Of a DNA stretch of 13,352 nt, positions 1 to 7,442 are shown piece by piece. Source of the stretch: an uncultured Eubacteriaceae bacterium (GTDB lineage: Bacteria; Bacillota; Clostridia; Eubacteriales; Eubacteriaceae); NCBI GenBank assembly GCA_947625175.1, contig CANQNI010000022.1:1-13352 (forward strand), given 5' to 3'. The notes under the pieces were generated by a model, which ran no database searches, was not told the DNA's origin, and worked only from the letters and a program-made list of their open reading frames with translations. Each line of letters opens with the position of its first letter. The first letter of the stretch is position 1. The translations under genes were made by a program, and so were the position numbers.

Positions 1-842
1 TTAACTGAATAAACAGAATTCAATTGACTATTATTAGTAACATTAAGATAATAAGTTATTGTATTATTGGGATTTACCATGAGAGTATTTTTAGTTGGAA
101 TTGAATTGATTGAACTGGAATTTAACTGAAGTTTTTCAATTGAAAGATCAACTTCATTTTTATCCACTACAACAGTATTTGAACTCTCAGGGGTTAAATT
201 TTGATCATGATTAATTAGAGCAGTATTTTCCCAATGACTTCTAACAGAGTTTTCAGGTATATTAACTGCAAAGCTACATCTTTTAACTTCTCCAGCTTTA
301 ATTACCGGAAATACCCAGGTAATAGTGTTTCCGTTATGAGTACCATAGGTTGAAATACTATTTTCATCAACTATAAGTTCTGCAGGTATAGTATCTGAAA
401 TAGTAGCATTAGTTGCATCACCAGTTCCATTATTAGTAATTTCAAAATAATAGGCTAAATAATCACCTGGATTCACTTGTTGTTTATTTTTTGTTTTTTC
501 CAGATTATTTACTGCCTGATATTTAACAATTGATAAATCAGGTTGATTCAAAATAGCTTCAACTATATTCGAATCTTTCGTAATTGTTTTTTTGTTATCT
601 TCATATTCAACTGAAAAAATATTTTTATAACTCTTAATACTTGTATTTTGAATTTTTGTTTTATAAGTTAAATTTACTTCCTCTTGAGGATCCAAATCCA
701 AAGTCCAGGTCAATATTCCAGAAATAAAAGTCCCATTATTACTAATCGAATTTGGAACTAAGGCTAAACCTTCAGGAACTTCATCAGTAACTAAAATATC
801 TTCTATTTTAGAATTGGTTAGATTGTTTATTTTTAATTGATA
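1..842 (-). pseudogene. C-terminal DUF11-repeat part of the frameshifted VWA surface protein (runs off the window)
   Basis: I read this frame by hand: no stop codon occurs on the minus strand from 842 down to base 1, about 280 codons, while a TAA lies immediately upstream at 845-843. It has no credible start codon or ribosome binding site, so it cannot be an independent gene. The peptide contains at least three DUF11-type modules, extracellular beta-sandwich repeats of surface proteins. One begins YQLKINNLTNSKIED, one contains GDYLAYYFEITNNG followed by SDTIPAEL, and a third begins NTITYYLTVNN near the window edge. The preceding VWA frame ends GNNIN, which supplies exactly the missing first strand of the first module. 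I therefore read this as the continuation of the upstream gene, displaced by a frameshift within 833-842. The true C-terminus, perhaps with a wall or membrane anchor, lies outside the window. The broken state could be real or a sequence error. Confidence 0.85.
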
Positions 843-3187
843 TTATTTCCCAAATAAGTATTAACAACTCCATTTGGATCATTTTCTTCATCAATAACAG
901 GATAGTAAGCTAAATCTGCAGTTAGAGTTAAATTTTCACTTTTTTCCTCGGAAAATTCATGTAAATCACCAATATAATTTTGACCGGGCTGGATAGTTAC
1001 TGCTTCGCTATTTGAAGTTCCCCTAAAATTTTTAATGTTATTATTTAGAATAGTTCCTTCTATTGAATTAATCTGATTTAGAATTGTCGGTAAATTATTC
1101 TTAAATCCATAATAAAATTTTTCAATATAGTAATTATTACTATTTAAAATATCTTTATAGTCAGTTAATACGCTATTTAAATTTGAATCTAAATACACAG
1201 GCGTTTCTTCTTGAGATTTATAATAAGTATTATTCAGTGCAGGTAAAAAAGAAGTATAAGCATTTCCATAAGATTCATTTGTATTTTGAATTAGTGTATT
1301 TTTAAACTCTGTAGTTAAAAATTCGATCTGATTATCTTTAAGATGTTCGTTCTGATACTCTTTTGAAATTTTAGTAAGGTCCACCTTACCATCAGAAGTT
1401 AGAACGGATTTATCCAGACTTACTCCATATATAAATCTGATAGGAAGCGAATCGATTGTTTCTCTATTATCTTTAATTTCTTCAATTACTCTATTTTCTG
1501 TATCTTCATAGTTTTGACTACAATTAACTTCAGAACTAAGTACTGGAAGACAATTTTCAGGAATTTTTATAGTTAACTCTTGCTTTGTTTGATTAGTCTC
1601 TAGTATGAATTGAATTCTATTTAAATCTGCTTGAATAGAATCAGAGTAAGAATTGTTAAAAACCTTAGTCGTTGAATTTAGTACAAGATGATAAGTTTCA
1701 ATAGAATTAGATTTCGATTCTGAATCTTTTTTAAAGTTATATTCTTTATCAAAAAGTAACATTTTAAGAGGTTTAACTTTCATATATTCACCAATAGATT
1801 CATGATAAGTAATATAACTACTATCAGAATTTTGATCAGAATCATCTATTGGATGAAATTCTTTTTGCTTAAAACTTTCCATTAAATCTTGAAAAACCTG
1901 AGATTGTTCACTGGCTGGAATATCCTCATTTAAATCTGAATAAGTGATATTTTCTAGAAGTTCTTCTTTAGTGATATGATAGTTATCTTCAATGGTTTCA
2001 TAAGCCGGAATTGTTATAGTCTCTTTATTATTATCTAGTTTTAAAAACTGATCTTTTCCACTTAACCATTCTTTAAATTTCTCCTTAACATTATTTAATT
2101 TTTCATTATCCAGATTAGAGTTACTATTTAAATAATCATCCTTATTTAAAATTCCATCAAGAATAGTTTGTGCTTCTTCATCTAGATTTTCTAAAGTATC
2201 AATTTGAAGCATAATAAATTGAAGTGGATAACCATAATTTTTATTAACTGCTGCTTTTAAATAAGCAGTAGATAATATTGTTTGGAGAATTAATGCTTCT
2301 TCTTTCTCATATAATTCTTCAGCTTTTTTAGTATTGTCAAAGTTTTCAATTTTATTCCAATGATCTAGACTAAATTCAGTCGGAACTCCATCAGATAAAT
2401 TAATAAGTTTTGGTCTGTTGATTTTTCTTTGAGAAGAACTTTCATCACTTAGAATTTTAAGACCTTGATTAAATCCGTTTTGAAAATTAGTTCTAGTTCC
2501 GAGATCGCTAGTTTCTGGATCATTAGTAACTGTTCCCTCAACAAGAAGCTGTTCTGAATTTAGAGCCTTGAAATTAACAGTAAATAGTTTAGGAGTTTCA
2601 GCATAAGGATTTTCACTTGTTGTAATACTTACGAAAGGGACTCCGTCTGCGTTAATGTATCTACCGAGAGGGAATATTGTCTTAGGTTTTGATTGATAAA
2701 CAACTAAAGCAAAACGATTTTCGGGATTTTGATTCATTACAAATGTTATCAACTGGTTTAAAGCTTTAACTGTTTCATCCATTAGTATCGGCTCTCTTCC
2801 TAATTCAGAGGCCAATTCTGGATCATTTGCCAAATTACCCATAGAAGAAGAACAATCTAGAGTTAAAACTAAATCAATTGGAGTATTTTTTGCTTCACCT
2901 ATTTTGGAATTACTCCCTAAGGCAGAATAAATTTCAACAAAATCATCTTCTGATTTAATAGAATGATTATCAACTTCTATTGTTTTATTTTCGTTTGAAT
3001 AAACAGTTTTATCGCTCCAAACTCGACCCGAAAGTCTTGTCCCAGGTTTCTCGTCCTCCAAAGCACTTTTATACTCATATAATGTTTCATTATCAGCGAC
3101 TTTATTATCATACGCAAAAACTGAACTGCTCAATAAAATTAACACAAAGAACAAAATTATTAATTGTCGGATAATTAATTTATACAT
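833..3187 (-). CDS. Secreted von Willebrand A domain surface protein, N-terminal part (frameshifted)
   Basis: The protein begins with a signal peptide (MYKLIIRQ, then a hydrophobic stretch to about residue 24, likely cut after SVFA at 25). A GRVWSDKTVYS motif near residues 54-64 is typical of large clostridial VWA surface proteins. The VWA domain spans roughly residues 104-330 with the metal-binding DxSxS motif DCSSS at 111-115, a LGTRTNF segment likely carrying the MIDAS threonine, and the later DGVP. The remaining sequence is Asn/Ser/Glu-rich and ends where a DUF11 repeat should start. I chose the ATG at 3187 because AAGGA lies seven bases upstream and the signal peptide follows at once. 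An upstream in-frame ATG at 3262 would place coding sequence across a perfect hairpin. As read the product has 784 residues, stopping at 833-835. The intact form would exceed 1,060 residues. A role in adhesion or matrix binding is inferred from the domains only. Confidence 0.85.
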   Translation of the reverse strand: MYKLIIRQLIILFFVLILLSSSVFAYDNKVADNETLYEYKSALEDEKPGTRLSGRVWSDKTVYSNENKTIEVDNHSIKSEDDFVEIYSALGSNSKIGEAKNTPIDLVLTLDCSSSMGNLANDPELASELGREPILMDETVKALNQLITFVMNQNPENRFALVVYQSKPKTIFPLGRYINADGVPFVSITTSENPYAETPKLFTVNFKALNSEQLLVEGTVTNDPETSDLGTRTNFQNGFNQGLKILSDESSSQRKINRPKLINLSDGVPTEFSLDHWNKIENFDNTKKAEELYEKEEALILQTILSTAYLKAAVNKNYGYPLQFIMLQIDTLENLDEEAQTILDGILNKDDYLNSNSNLDNEKLNNVKEKFKEWLSGKDQFLKLDNNKETITIPAYETIEDNYHITKEELLENITYSDLNEDIPASEQSQVFQDLMESFKQKEFHPIDDSDQNSDSSYITYHESIGEYMKVKPLKMLLFDKEYNFKKDSESKSNSIETYHLVLNSTTKVFNNSYSDSIQADLNRIQFILETNQTKQELTIKIPENCLPVLSSEVNCSQNYEDTENRVIEEIKDNRETIDSLPIRFIYGVSLDKSVLTSDGKVDLTKISKEYQNEHLKDNQIEFLTTEFKNTLIQNTNESYGNAYTSFLPALNNTYYKSQEETPVYLDSNLNSVLTDYKDILNSNNYYIEKFYYGFKNNLPTILNQINSIEGTILNNNIKNFRGTSNSEAVTIQPGQNYIGDLHEFSEEKSENLTLTADLAYYPVIDEENDPNGVVNTYLGNNIN

Positions 3188-3194
3188 TTGGTTT

Positions 3195-3199
3195 TCCTT
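3195..3199 (-). promoter_or_regulatory. Ribosome binding site fixing the start of the VWA protein
   Basis: The minus strand reads AAGGA followed by seven bases and then ATG at 3187-3185. The further-upstream ATG at 3262 has no comparable site, so this site decides the start. Confidence 0.7.
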
Positions 3200-3203
3200 A
3201 ATA

Positions 3204-3229
3204 TCGGAAGTCTGATTCCAGACTTCCGA
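3204..3229 (-). promoter_or_regulatory. Perfect 11-bp hairpin in the 5' leader of the VWA gene
   Basis: TCGGAAGTCTG (3204-3214) and CAGACTTCCGA (3219-3229) are exact reverse complements around a four-base loop. The structure lies between the predicted promoter and the ribosome binding site, ending five bases before the AAGGA. No U-run follows on either strand, so it is not a normal terminator. A leader RNA structure that affects translation or stability, or a protein binding site, are both possible. Confidence 0.6.
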
Positions 3230-3243
3230 CAATCTCTTAGAAA

Positions 3244-3253
3244 AGACGCGTCT
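3244..3253. repeat. 10-bp perfect palindrome AGACGCGTCT
   Basis: The sequence equals its own reverse complement and is strikingly GC-rich within AT-rich surroundings. It sits in the predicted leader of the VWA gene, downstream of the promoter at 3323-3350, where a repressor could block transcription. Operator function is inferred from position and symmetry only. Confidence 0.35.
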
Positions 3254-3322
3254 GAAAAACAATCTTATCTTAAATTAAGTAGGTATTTCCGTTATTAAGC
3301 TAAGATATCCTCGCTTTCTTTA

Positions 3323-3350
3323 ATCATAATACCAATTTTTTATTTTTCAA
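3323..3350 (-). promoter_or_regulatory. Predicted sigma-A promoter of the VWA surface protein gene
   Basis: On the minus strand TTGAAA (3350-3345) is followed by a 16-base spacer and TATGAT (3328-3323). Transcription would start near 3316, giving a leader of about 130 bases that contains the 3244-3253 palindrome and the 3204-3229 hairpin. Confidence 0.55.
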
Positions 3351-3529
3351 GTTTTCTGGATCATGATTATTTCTCGTCTCCTATTTTCTCTTTAATTTAA
3401 GTCAGATATAAATTAATTTTAAAAGTTAAAATGTTAAAGTTTATCTCAATCTGTTCCGGTTTGGAAAGGATTTAAAAAAATTTTTTCCAATATGGATAAT
3501 TGATTCTGGGAGTTTTCTTTTTAAGTTCA

Positions 3530-3558
3530 TTGACTTAAAATAAAATGAAATAGATTAT
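3530..3558 (+). promoter_or_regulatory. Candidate promoter upstream of the gcvH-like gene (distal)
   Basis: TTGACT (3530-3535), a 17-base spacer and GATTAT (3553-3558) fit a sigma-A promoter with a near-perfect -35 and a moderate -10. It lies about 200 bases before the gcvH start. Confidence 0.4.
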
Positions 3559-3560
3559 TA

Positions 3561-3587
3561 TTGCGTTAATTGTTAGTTGGGTATAAT
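3561..3587 (+). promoter_or_regulatory. Candidate promoter upstream of the gcvH-like gene (proximal)
   Basis: A perfect TATAAT (3582-3587) is preceded by a weak TTGCGT at 3561-3566, with a short 15-base spacer. The -10 is strong and the -35 poor, so this may act alone or together with the distal candidate. Confidence 0.4.
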
Positions 3588-3760
3588 TATCCTGGAAGAT
3601 TTGGGTGAGTAACTGATAATTTATTTATTACGAATTCATTTCATCTCAGAATGTAAAGAATTAAAATTTAAAAATAATAAATTTTGAACAGAAATTTCGT
3701 TTAATTTGAAAAATCCAAAATTTTTTAAAATATTTAAACTAACTTATTTAGGGGCTTTAA

Positions 3761-4126
3761 ATGAACAAACAAGATTTATATTTTGATAAGGATCAACATT
3801 TTTGGATTCAAAAAGATCATGATGATTTTTATTTTGGAATTACTGATTATGCCCAGGATCAATTAGGAGATATTCTATTTGTTGAATTACCAGATCTAGA
3901 TAATTATCAGGAAGAAGATTATCTGTTAAGTATCGAATCTGATAAAAAAGATCAGGAATTGTTTGCTCCATTTGATCTTGAGATAATTGAAGTAAATGAA
4001 GATTTAGAAGATAATCCAGAATTAATAAATGATGATGCGTTTAGTAACTGGATTTTTAAGGCTAGGTTTGATGAGGATAATTTAGATGACTTAAGTTCTT
4101 GGACTGATTATCAACATTCGATTTAG
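3761..4126 (+). CDS. gcvH: GcvH-like lipoyl-carrier protein (glycine cleavage H protein family)
   Basis: The 121-residue protein matches the H-protein family in order: GITDYAQDQLGDILFVELP (residues 26-44) corresponds to the family's first conserved block. ESDKKDQELFAP (59-70) is the lipoylation site, with Lys62 in the position of the lipoyl-lysine, and VNEDLEDNPELIND (78-91) is the second conserved block. In the family the lipoyl arm shuttles the aminomethyl group between the P, T and L proteins, and H protein can also donate lipoate to other enzymes. No gcvT, gcvP, lipoate ligase, sirtuin or macrodomain gene is adjacent, so its partners cannot be read from context. The protein is strikingly rich in Asp and Glu, and the residue after the family's ESxK motif is Lys instead of the usual small residue. 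An AGGGG site six bases upstream supports the ATG. The esterase starts 13 bases downstream, so the two are probably co-transcribed. Confidence 0.85.
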   Translation: MNKQDLYFDKDQHFWIQKDHDDFYFGITDYAQDQLGDILFVELPDLDNYQEEDYLLSIESDKKDQELFAPFDLEIIEVNEDLEDNPELINDDAFSNWIFKARFDEDNLDDLSSWTDYQHSI

Positions 4127-4139
4127 AAAAGAGTTTGTT

Positions 4140-5063
4140 TTGAATAATAATAGAATATATTTAAGAGACAATAAAAAATCTTATTTAGATTTATATTTAC
4201 TAAATAAAAACTTAAATGAGAAAACTGAATTAAAACGGCCAGCATTAATAGTTTGTCCTGGTGGGGTTTATCTTTATAAAAGTTATCGTGAAGGAGAGCC
4301 CGTAGCAATGCAGTTTTCTGCTTTAGGCTATCAAACTTTTGTTTTATCTTATCCAACATTATGGGATAGAAAATATTATCGTAAAGAAGATATAGTTACT
4401 AATCCCGTATGTCCCTATCCTGAACAGGTATTAGATCTTTTTAAATCTATTTCTTTAATTAGGGAGAATGCAAATGAATGGGGAGTCGATCCAGATAAAA
4501 TCTATGTAATGGGTTTTTCGGCTGGTGGACACGTCGCTGCTTCAGCTGGGGTTAACTGGACTAATACTGATTATTTAAAAAGAATTAATATAGATAATCC
4601 TGAACAGGTAAAACCAAATGCTGTTTTATTAAGTTACCCTATGGTTGATGCAGAATTAATCAGAATTAGAGCAGACCATCCTGATAAAATAAAGTTTTAT
4701 AATCCTGAAGAAAAACTCCAAGCCGAATATTTGCTTATGAGTCTTTTCGGAACTAATGAACCAACTGAAGATATGTGGAATGAAATGCTATTGATGGATA
4801 GAATTAGTAAAGACACAGTTCCATTTTTTATCTGGCACACTTATGAAGATCAGGTAACTCCAGCAGAACAGACTACTCTTTTTGTTAAGAAATTATTAGA
4901 AAAAAATATCAGATGCGAATATCATCTTTTTTCTAAAGGACATCATGGAATGAGTTTATCTACTCCAGCAGTTGCAACTACTCCTGGAGATTATAATTAT
5001 AACAATGCAATTTGGCCAATATTAGCAGATCTCTTTTTAAAAGGATTACCTGAAGAGAAATAA
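4140..5063 (+). CDS. Alpha/beta-hydrolase, carbohydrate-esterase-like (BD-FAE/acetyl-xylan-esterase type)
   Basis: The 307-residue cytoplasmic protein has the features of the alpha/beta-hydrolase fold: an oxyanion-loop motif CPGGVY (39-44), the nucleophile elbow GFSAGGH with Ser127, a likely acid Asp237 in HTYEDQVTP, and a likely catalytic His269 in SKGHHGMSL. This arrangement is common in small esterases that remove acetyl or feruloyl groups from sugars, but the true substrate cannot be told from sequence. No signal peptide is present, which suggests it acts on imported oligosaccharides or on metabolites. The start is a TTG at 4140. The first in-frame ATG would fall after about 56 codons and remove the oxyanion motif, so TTG is preferred, although only a weak AAAGAG site precedes it. 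It follows the gcvH-like gene with a 13-base gap and ends at a strong terminator. Confidence 0.8.
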   Translation: MNNNRIYLRDNKKSYLDLYLLNKNLNEKTELKRPALIVCPGGVYLYKSYREGEPVAMQFSALGYQTFVLSYPTLWDRKYYRKEDIVTNPVCPYPEQVLDLFKSISLIRENANEWGVDPDKIYVMGFSAGGHVAASAGVNWTNTDYLKRINIDNPEQVKPNAVLLSYPMVDAELIRIRADHPDKIKFYNPEEKLQAEYLLMSLFGTNEPTEDMWNEMLLMDRISKDTVPFFIWHTYEDQVTPAEQTTLFVKKLLEKNIRCEYHLFSKGHHGMSLSTPAVATTPGDYNYNNAIWPILADLFLKGLPEEK

Positions 5064-5093
5064 AATAGCGGAGATTTTTTCTCCGCTATTTTT
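5062..5093. terminator. Bidirectional intrinsic terminator between esterase and SRAP genes
   Basis: AAAATAGCGGAGA (5062-5074) pairs perfectly with TCTCCGCTATTTT (5080-5092) around a T5 loop. A T-run closes the plus-strand side, and on the minus strand a T-rich stretch follows. It overlaps the last codon and stop of the converging SRAP gene and serves both transcripts. Confidence 0.85.
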
Positions 5094-5682
5094 GAGCGCT
5101 TAAAGCAATACTATAATTATTAATAATATCTCTAGTCATATCAGATTGTGTTAACCAGGGCTCAGCCAAAGTTGGTGGAATTAGAACAGGCATTCGATTA
5201 TGAATTGGACTTACTATAGAATCAGGCTGTTTGGTTAAAATAACAAATCTATCTTCACTATCCTGAACGTCCGTTTGATTTGTAACTGTATATAATCCCC
5301 CAATAAACAAAATATTTGATTTATCTGTAAATAAGTACTTTTGTTTTTCTTTATTCCATTCGTAAAATCCTGTAGCAAGAATAATACAACGACGATTCTT
5401 AAAATCATATCTGAATGTATATTTCTTATCAGCAGTTTCTGCTCTAGCATTAATTAATAATGATTTTGAATTTTTAGAAGCAGGTGGGTATCCCCAGATC
5501 ATATCAGTTACGGTAGGTAAATTTTTATTTTCATGGATTATAGGGAATTGTTGGCTTGGATAAACATCTCCTCGTTTTGGATTAAATTGATTTAATCCAG
5601 AGATTCCGGGCAGGCTATCCCTAACTACATTCATAATTCTTTCAGTATCATCATCTGCAAAAAAAATAAAGCGTCCGCACAT
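5086..5682 (-). CDS. SRAP (HMCES/YedK) family abasic-site DNA-protein crosslinking protein
   Basis: The protein begins MCGRF: after removal of Met1, Cys2 is the residue that in HMCES/YedK proteins forms a stable thiazolidine crosslink with abasic sites in single-stranded DNA, shielding them at replication forks. Other conserved active-site positions are visible: Asn78 in INAR, Glu108 in GFYEWN and His161 in HNRMPVLI. At 198 residues it is slightly shorter than the E. coli member but contains all the core motifs. The ATG at 5682 is preceded by GAGG at good spacing and must be correct, because Cys2 has to be N-terminal. It lies downstream of the L,D-transpeptidase gene on the same strand, with a terminator-like hairpin in the 53-base gap, so its expression may rely on read-through or on an unseen promoter. 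There is no functional link to that neighbour that I can see. Confidence 0.92.
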   Translation of the reverse strand: MCGRFIFFADDDTERIMNVVRDSLPGISGLNQFNPKRGDVYPSQQFPIIHENKNLPTVTDMIWGYPPASKNSKSLLINARAETADKKYTFRYDFKNRRCIILATGFYEWNKEKQKYLFTDKSNILFIGGLYTVTNQTDVQDSEDRFVILTKQPDSIVSPIHNRMPVLIPPTLAEPWLTQSDMTRDIINNYSIALSAQK

Positions 5683-5693
5683 ATTAAACCTCG

Positions 5694-5729
5694 AAATAAA
5701 ATAAAAGCTCTAGAAAATTTCTAGAGCTT
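5694..5729 (-). terminator. Terminator-like hairpin between L,D-transpeptidase and SRAP genes
   Basis: AAGCTCTAGAAA (5705-5716) and TTTCTAGAGCTT (5718-5729) are reverse complements. On the minus strand a T-rich tail (TTATTTTATTT) follows. It starts seven bases past the transpeptidase stop and ends just before the SRAP ribosome binding site (GAGG, 5692-5689), so it would terminate or attenuate transcription entering the SRAP gene. Confidence 0.7.
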
Positions 5730-5735
5730 AATAAT

Positions 5736-7304
5736 CTAATAAACAACTACTGGATCAGAAACTTCAATAGCATTATAAATGGCACTAGCAGCACTATAAG
5801 GTGTATTAACACAGCCATGGGAGCCATTGCCTCTGAAGATTGATCCACCATAAGATCCACGCCAACTGGCATCATGAACGCCTATACCACCGTTAAACGG
5901 CATCCAAAAAGTAACGGGTGATTCATATCTCGATCCATCCGCATTATTACCAGATAAAGTAACATCAGTACTTTTAGCTTGAATTTCATATAATCCAGTT
6001 GGAGTACCATAACCCTGCGTAACATCACCTGTTACTACAGGTGTGGAAACTACAAGTTGGCCATTTTTATAAAACCACATGGTTTGGTCATCAATACTTA
6101 TTTCAAGATAAGTTCCAGTAATAGCATTTCCTTGAGCTCTATCACGTCCGGTTGAGGAATAAACAGGTTCTTTAACGAGCTGCTGTCCTGATAAGATATT
6201 ATCTTTAAGAGCAGCTAATTCACTTTCTTCGTCTATTTCCCAACCAGAGTACCAGTTAGTAAAAGTCATTGGAACTCCACTAGAAGAGATAAAAGCTTGT
6301 TCTTTTCCTAATGTATCATATTTATCTTTTAAAGCCTGGATGTATCCAGCAACTGCGGTATCATTAACAACTATATTTCCCTGATCATCAGTGGCTAGCC
6401 AGTTTGCGAAAGTATTTTTATCGACTACTTCCTGAGCGGTTTTAAAATCATAAGTAATTACTGAATTTAGTGCAGTGTTTAATTTAGAAATGTTACTGTT
6501 TAAATTATCATTTTCAGCGGTTAAAGTAGGTTGGATATAACAATTTTCTTTATCCAGGTAAACTTCGCTTTTTCCGTTTTCTAAGGCTTCAGTAACAACA
6601 TCTTTTAAAACGTCTGTATTAACTTCGGTACCATATACTTCTTCTTTTACTTCAAACTTTTTACCATTATAATTTGCTTTAGCATTTTCCGTTTTAACAA
6701 CTTGTTCGCCATTAACGATTGGTAATCCTTTTAAAGTATTCATAAGAGAATCTTCATTAACAGGATGATCCTCTGAATTATCACTTGAACGAATATTAAA
6801 CAGGTATAACGGCCATAAATGAGGTTCCTGGGAGTCTAGAATTTGTTGATTTTTAGTTGTGTCAATTAAATTAAGCCCAATATCTTCGGCTTTGACATCA
6901 GAAATAGCCGAGTCTTTACCAATCAATGTTACTTTTCTAACGTGCGAAATCTGATTTAATTTATCGTTGACTGCATCAACTGTCTGGAATGAAGAATTAA
7001 AACCTGAAATATAGGTATTAGGTAAATAATGATTCTTAAAGAAGAAATAACCACCTAAATAGATACAACCCAACAGAACAGCTAGAGCCAACAAAGAAAT
7101 TATTAATTTCTTTTTATTTAAACTTTTTTTATTTCTTTTTTCTTCAATAAAAACTGCTTCTGTATTTTGATTTGGTGTATCATTTAAATCGAAGGAGTTA
7201 TCATTAACTTCCATATCTTTTAAATCAATGAAGTTATCTTCTTTTAAATCAGAATCTTTGTTAATGGCTTCATTCGAGTTCTGATTTTTTTCTTCTGAAG
7301 ACAT
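5736..7304 (-). CDS. Membrane-anchored L,D-transpeptidase (YkuD domain)
   Basis: The 522-residue protein has an acidic, Asn-rich cytoplasmic N-terminus (about 1-60), one membrane segment (about 66-90, flanked by lysines), and a long extracellular middle region (about 95-385) that resembles the YoaR-like peptidoglycan-binding module usually found in this family. The C-terminal YkuD catalytic domain (about 395-522) contains His477 in GVHDASW and the active-site motif SHGCVNTP with Cys498. Such enzymes make 3-3 crosslinks in peptidoglycan or attach molecules to it, via a cysteine acyl-enzyme, on the outer face of the membrane. Length and layout are normal for clostridial members. An AAGGG site four bases before the ATG supports the start. 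It is transcribed away from the nfn operon. I see a TAAAAT-like -10 upstream near 7340-7350 but no convincing -35. Confidence 0.92.
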   Translation of the reverse strand: MSSEEKNQNSNEAINKDSDLKEDNFIDLKDMEVNDNSFDLNDTPNQNTEAVFIEEKRNKKSLNKKKLIISLLALAVLLGCIYLGGYFFFKNHYLPNTYISGFNSSFQTVDAVNDKLNQISHVRKVTLIGKDSAISDVKAEDIGLNLIDTTKNQQILDSQEPHLWPLYLFNIRSSDNSEDHPVNEDSLMNTLKGLPIVNGEQVVKTENAKANYNGKKFEVKEEVYGTEVNTDVLKDVVTEALENGKSEVYLDKENCYIQPTLTAENDNLNSNISKLNTALNSVITYDFKTAQEVVDKNTFANWLATDDQGNIVVNDTAVAGYIQALKDKYDTLGKEQAFISSSGVPMTFTNWYSGWEIDEESELAALKDNILSGQQLVKEPVYSSTGRDRAQGNAITGTYLEISIDDQTMWFYKNGQLVVSTPVVTGDVTQGYGTPTGLYEIQAKSTDVTLSGNNADGSRYESPVTFWMPFNGGIGVHDASWRGSYGGSIFRGNGSHGCVNTPYSAASAIYNAIEVSDPVVVY

Positions 7305-7395
7305 ATATCCCTTCTCATCAATAATTTTCTAACTATTTATTTTATCACGATCGTAAAAATGTAATCGATATTTAAACGAAATTATTTTTTTATTG

Positions 7396-7401
7396 TATAA
7401 T
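7396..7401 (+). promoter_or_regulatory. -10 element of the nfn operon promoter
   Basis: A perfect TATAAT sits 41 bases before the nfnA start, in the 138-base gap between divergent genes. No good -35 is seen at 16-18 bases upstream, so only the -10 is reported. The strong ribosome binding site GGGAGGAG (7432-7439) follows. Confidence 0.4.
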
Positions 7402-7442
7402 ATTTTTATATTTAGTAAATTATATGATATTGGGAGGAGAGA

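Larger units (their letters stand above)
3188..3760. other. Divergent intergenic region, no gene seen
   Basis: This 573-base AT-rich stretch separates the minus-strand VWA gene from the plus-strand gcvH-like gene. It holds the VWA promoter, hairpin and palindrome, candidate promoters for gcvH, and a possible plus-strand RNA stem at 3461-3490 (TTGGAAA paired with TTTCCAA, extended inward by A/T and G-U pairs, with no U-run after it). I found no convincing small reading frame, tRNA or repeat array. The plus-strand leader of gcvH is unusually long, about 170-200 bases, but I recognise no riboswitch in it. Confidence 0.6.

Noticed and set aside
833..842. Programmed -1 ribosomal frameshift joining the two halves of the surface protein
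   Set aside because: There is no X XXY YYZ slippery heptamer in the overlap and no obvious downstream stem, and a -1 shift would drop two residues from a conserved repeat strand.
2980..3174. Plus-strand 64-codon open frame inside the VWA gene
   Set aside because: Shadow of the minus-strand coding sequence, with no ribosome binding site or recognisable domain.
3188..3262. Upstream in-frame ATG at 3262 for the VWA protein, adding 25 residues
   Set aside because: The extension crosses a perfect hairpin, lacks a ribosome binding site and would put 25 charged residues before a clear signal peptide. AAGGA before 3187 is much better.
3461..3490. Stem-loop TTGGAAA/TTTCCAA as a terminator
   Set aside because: No U-run follows, it needs two G-U pairs, and much of the pairing is A/T in A/T-rich DNA. 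Kept only as a remark in the intergenic entry.
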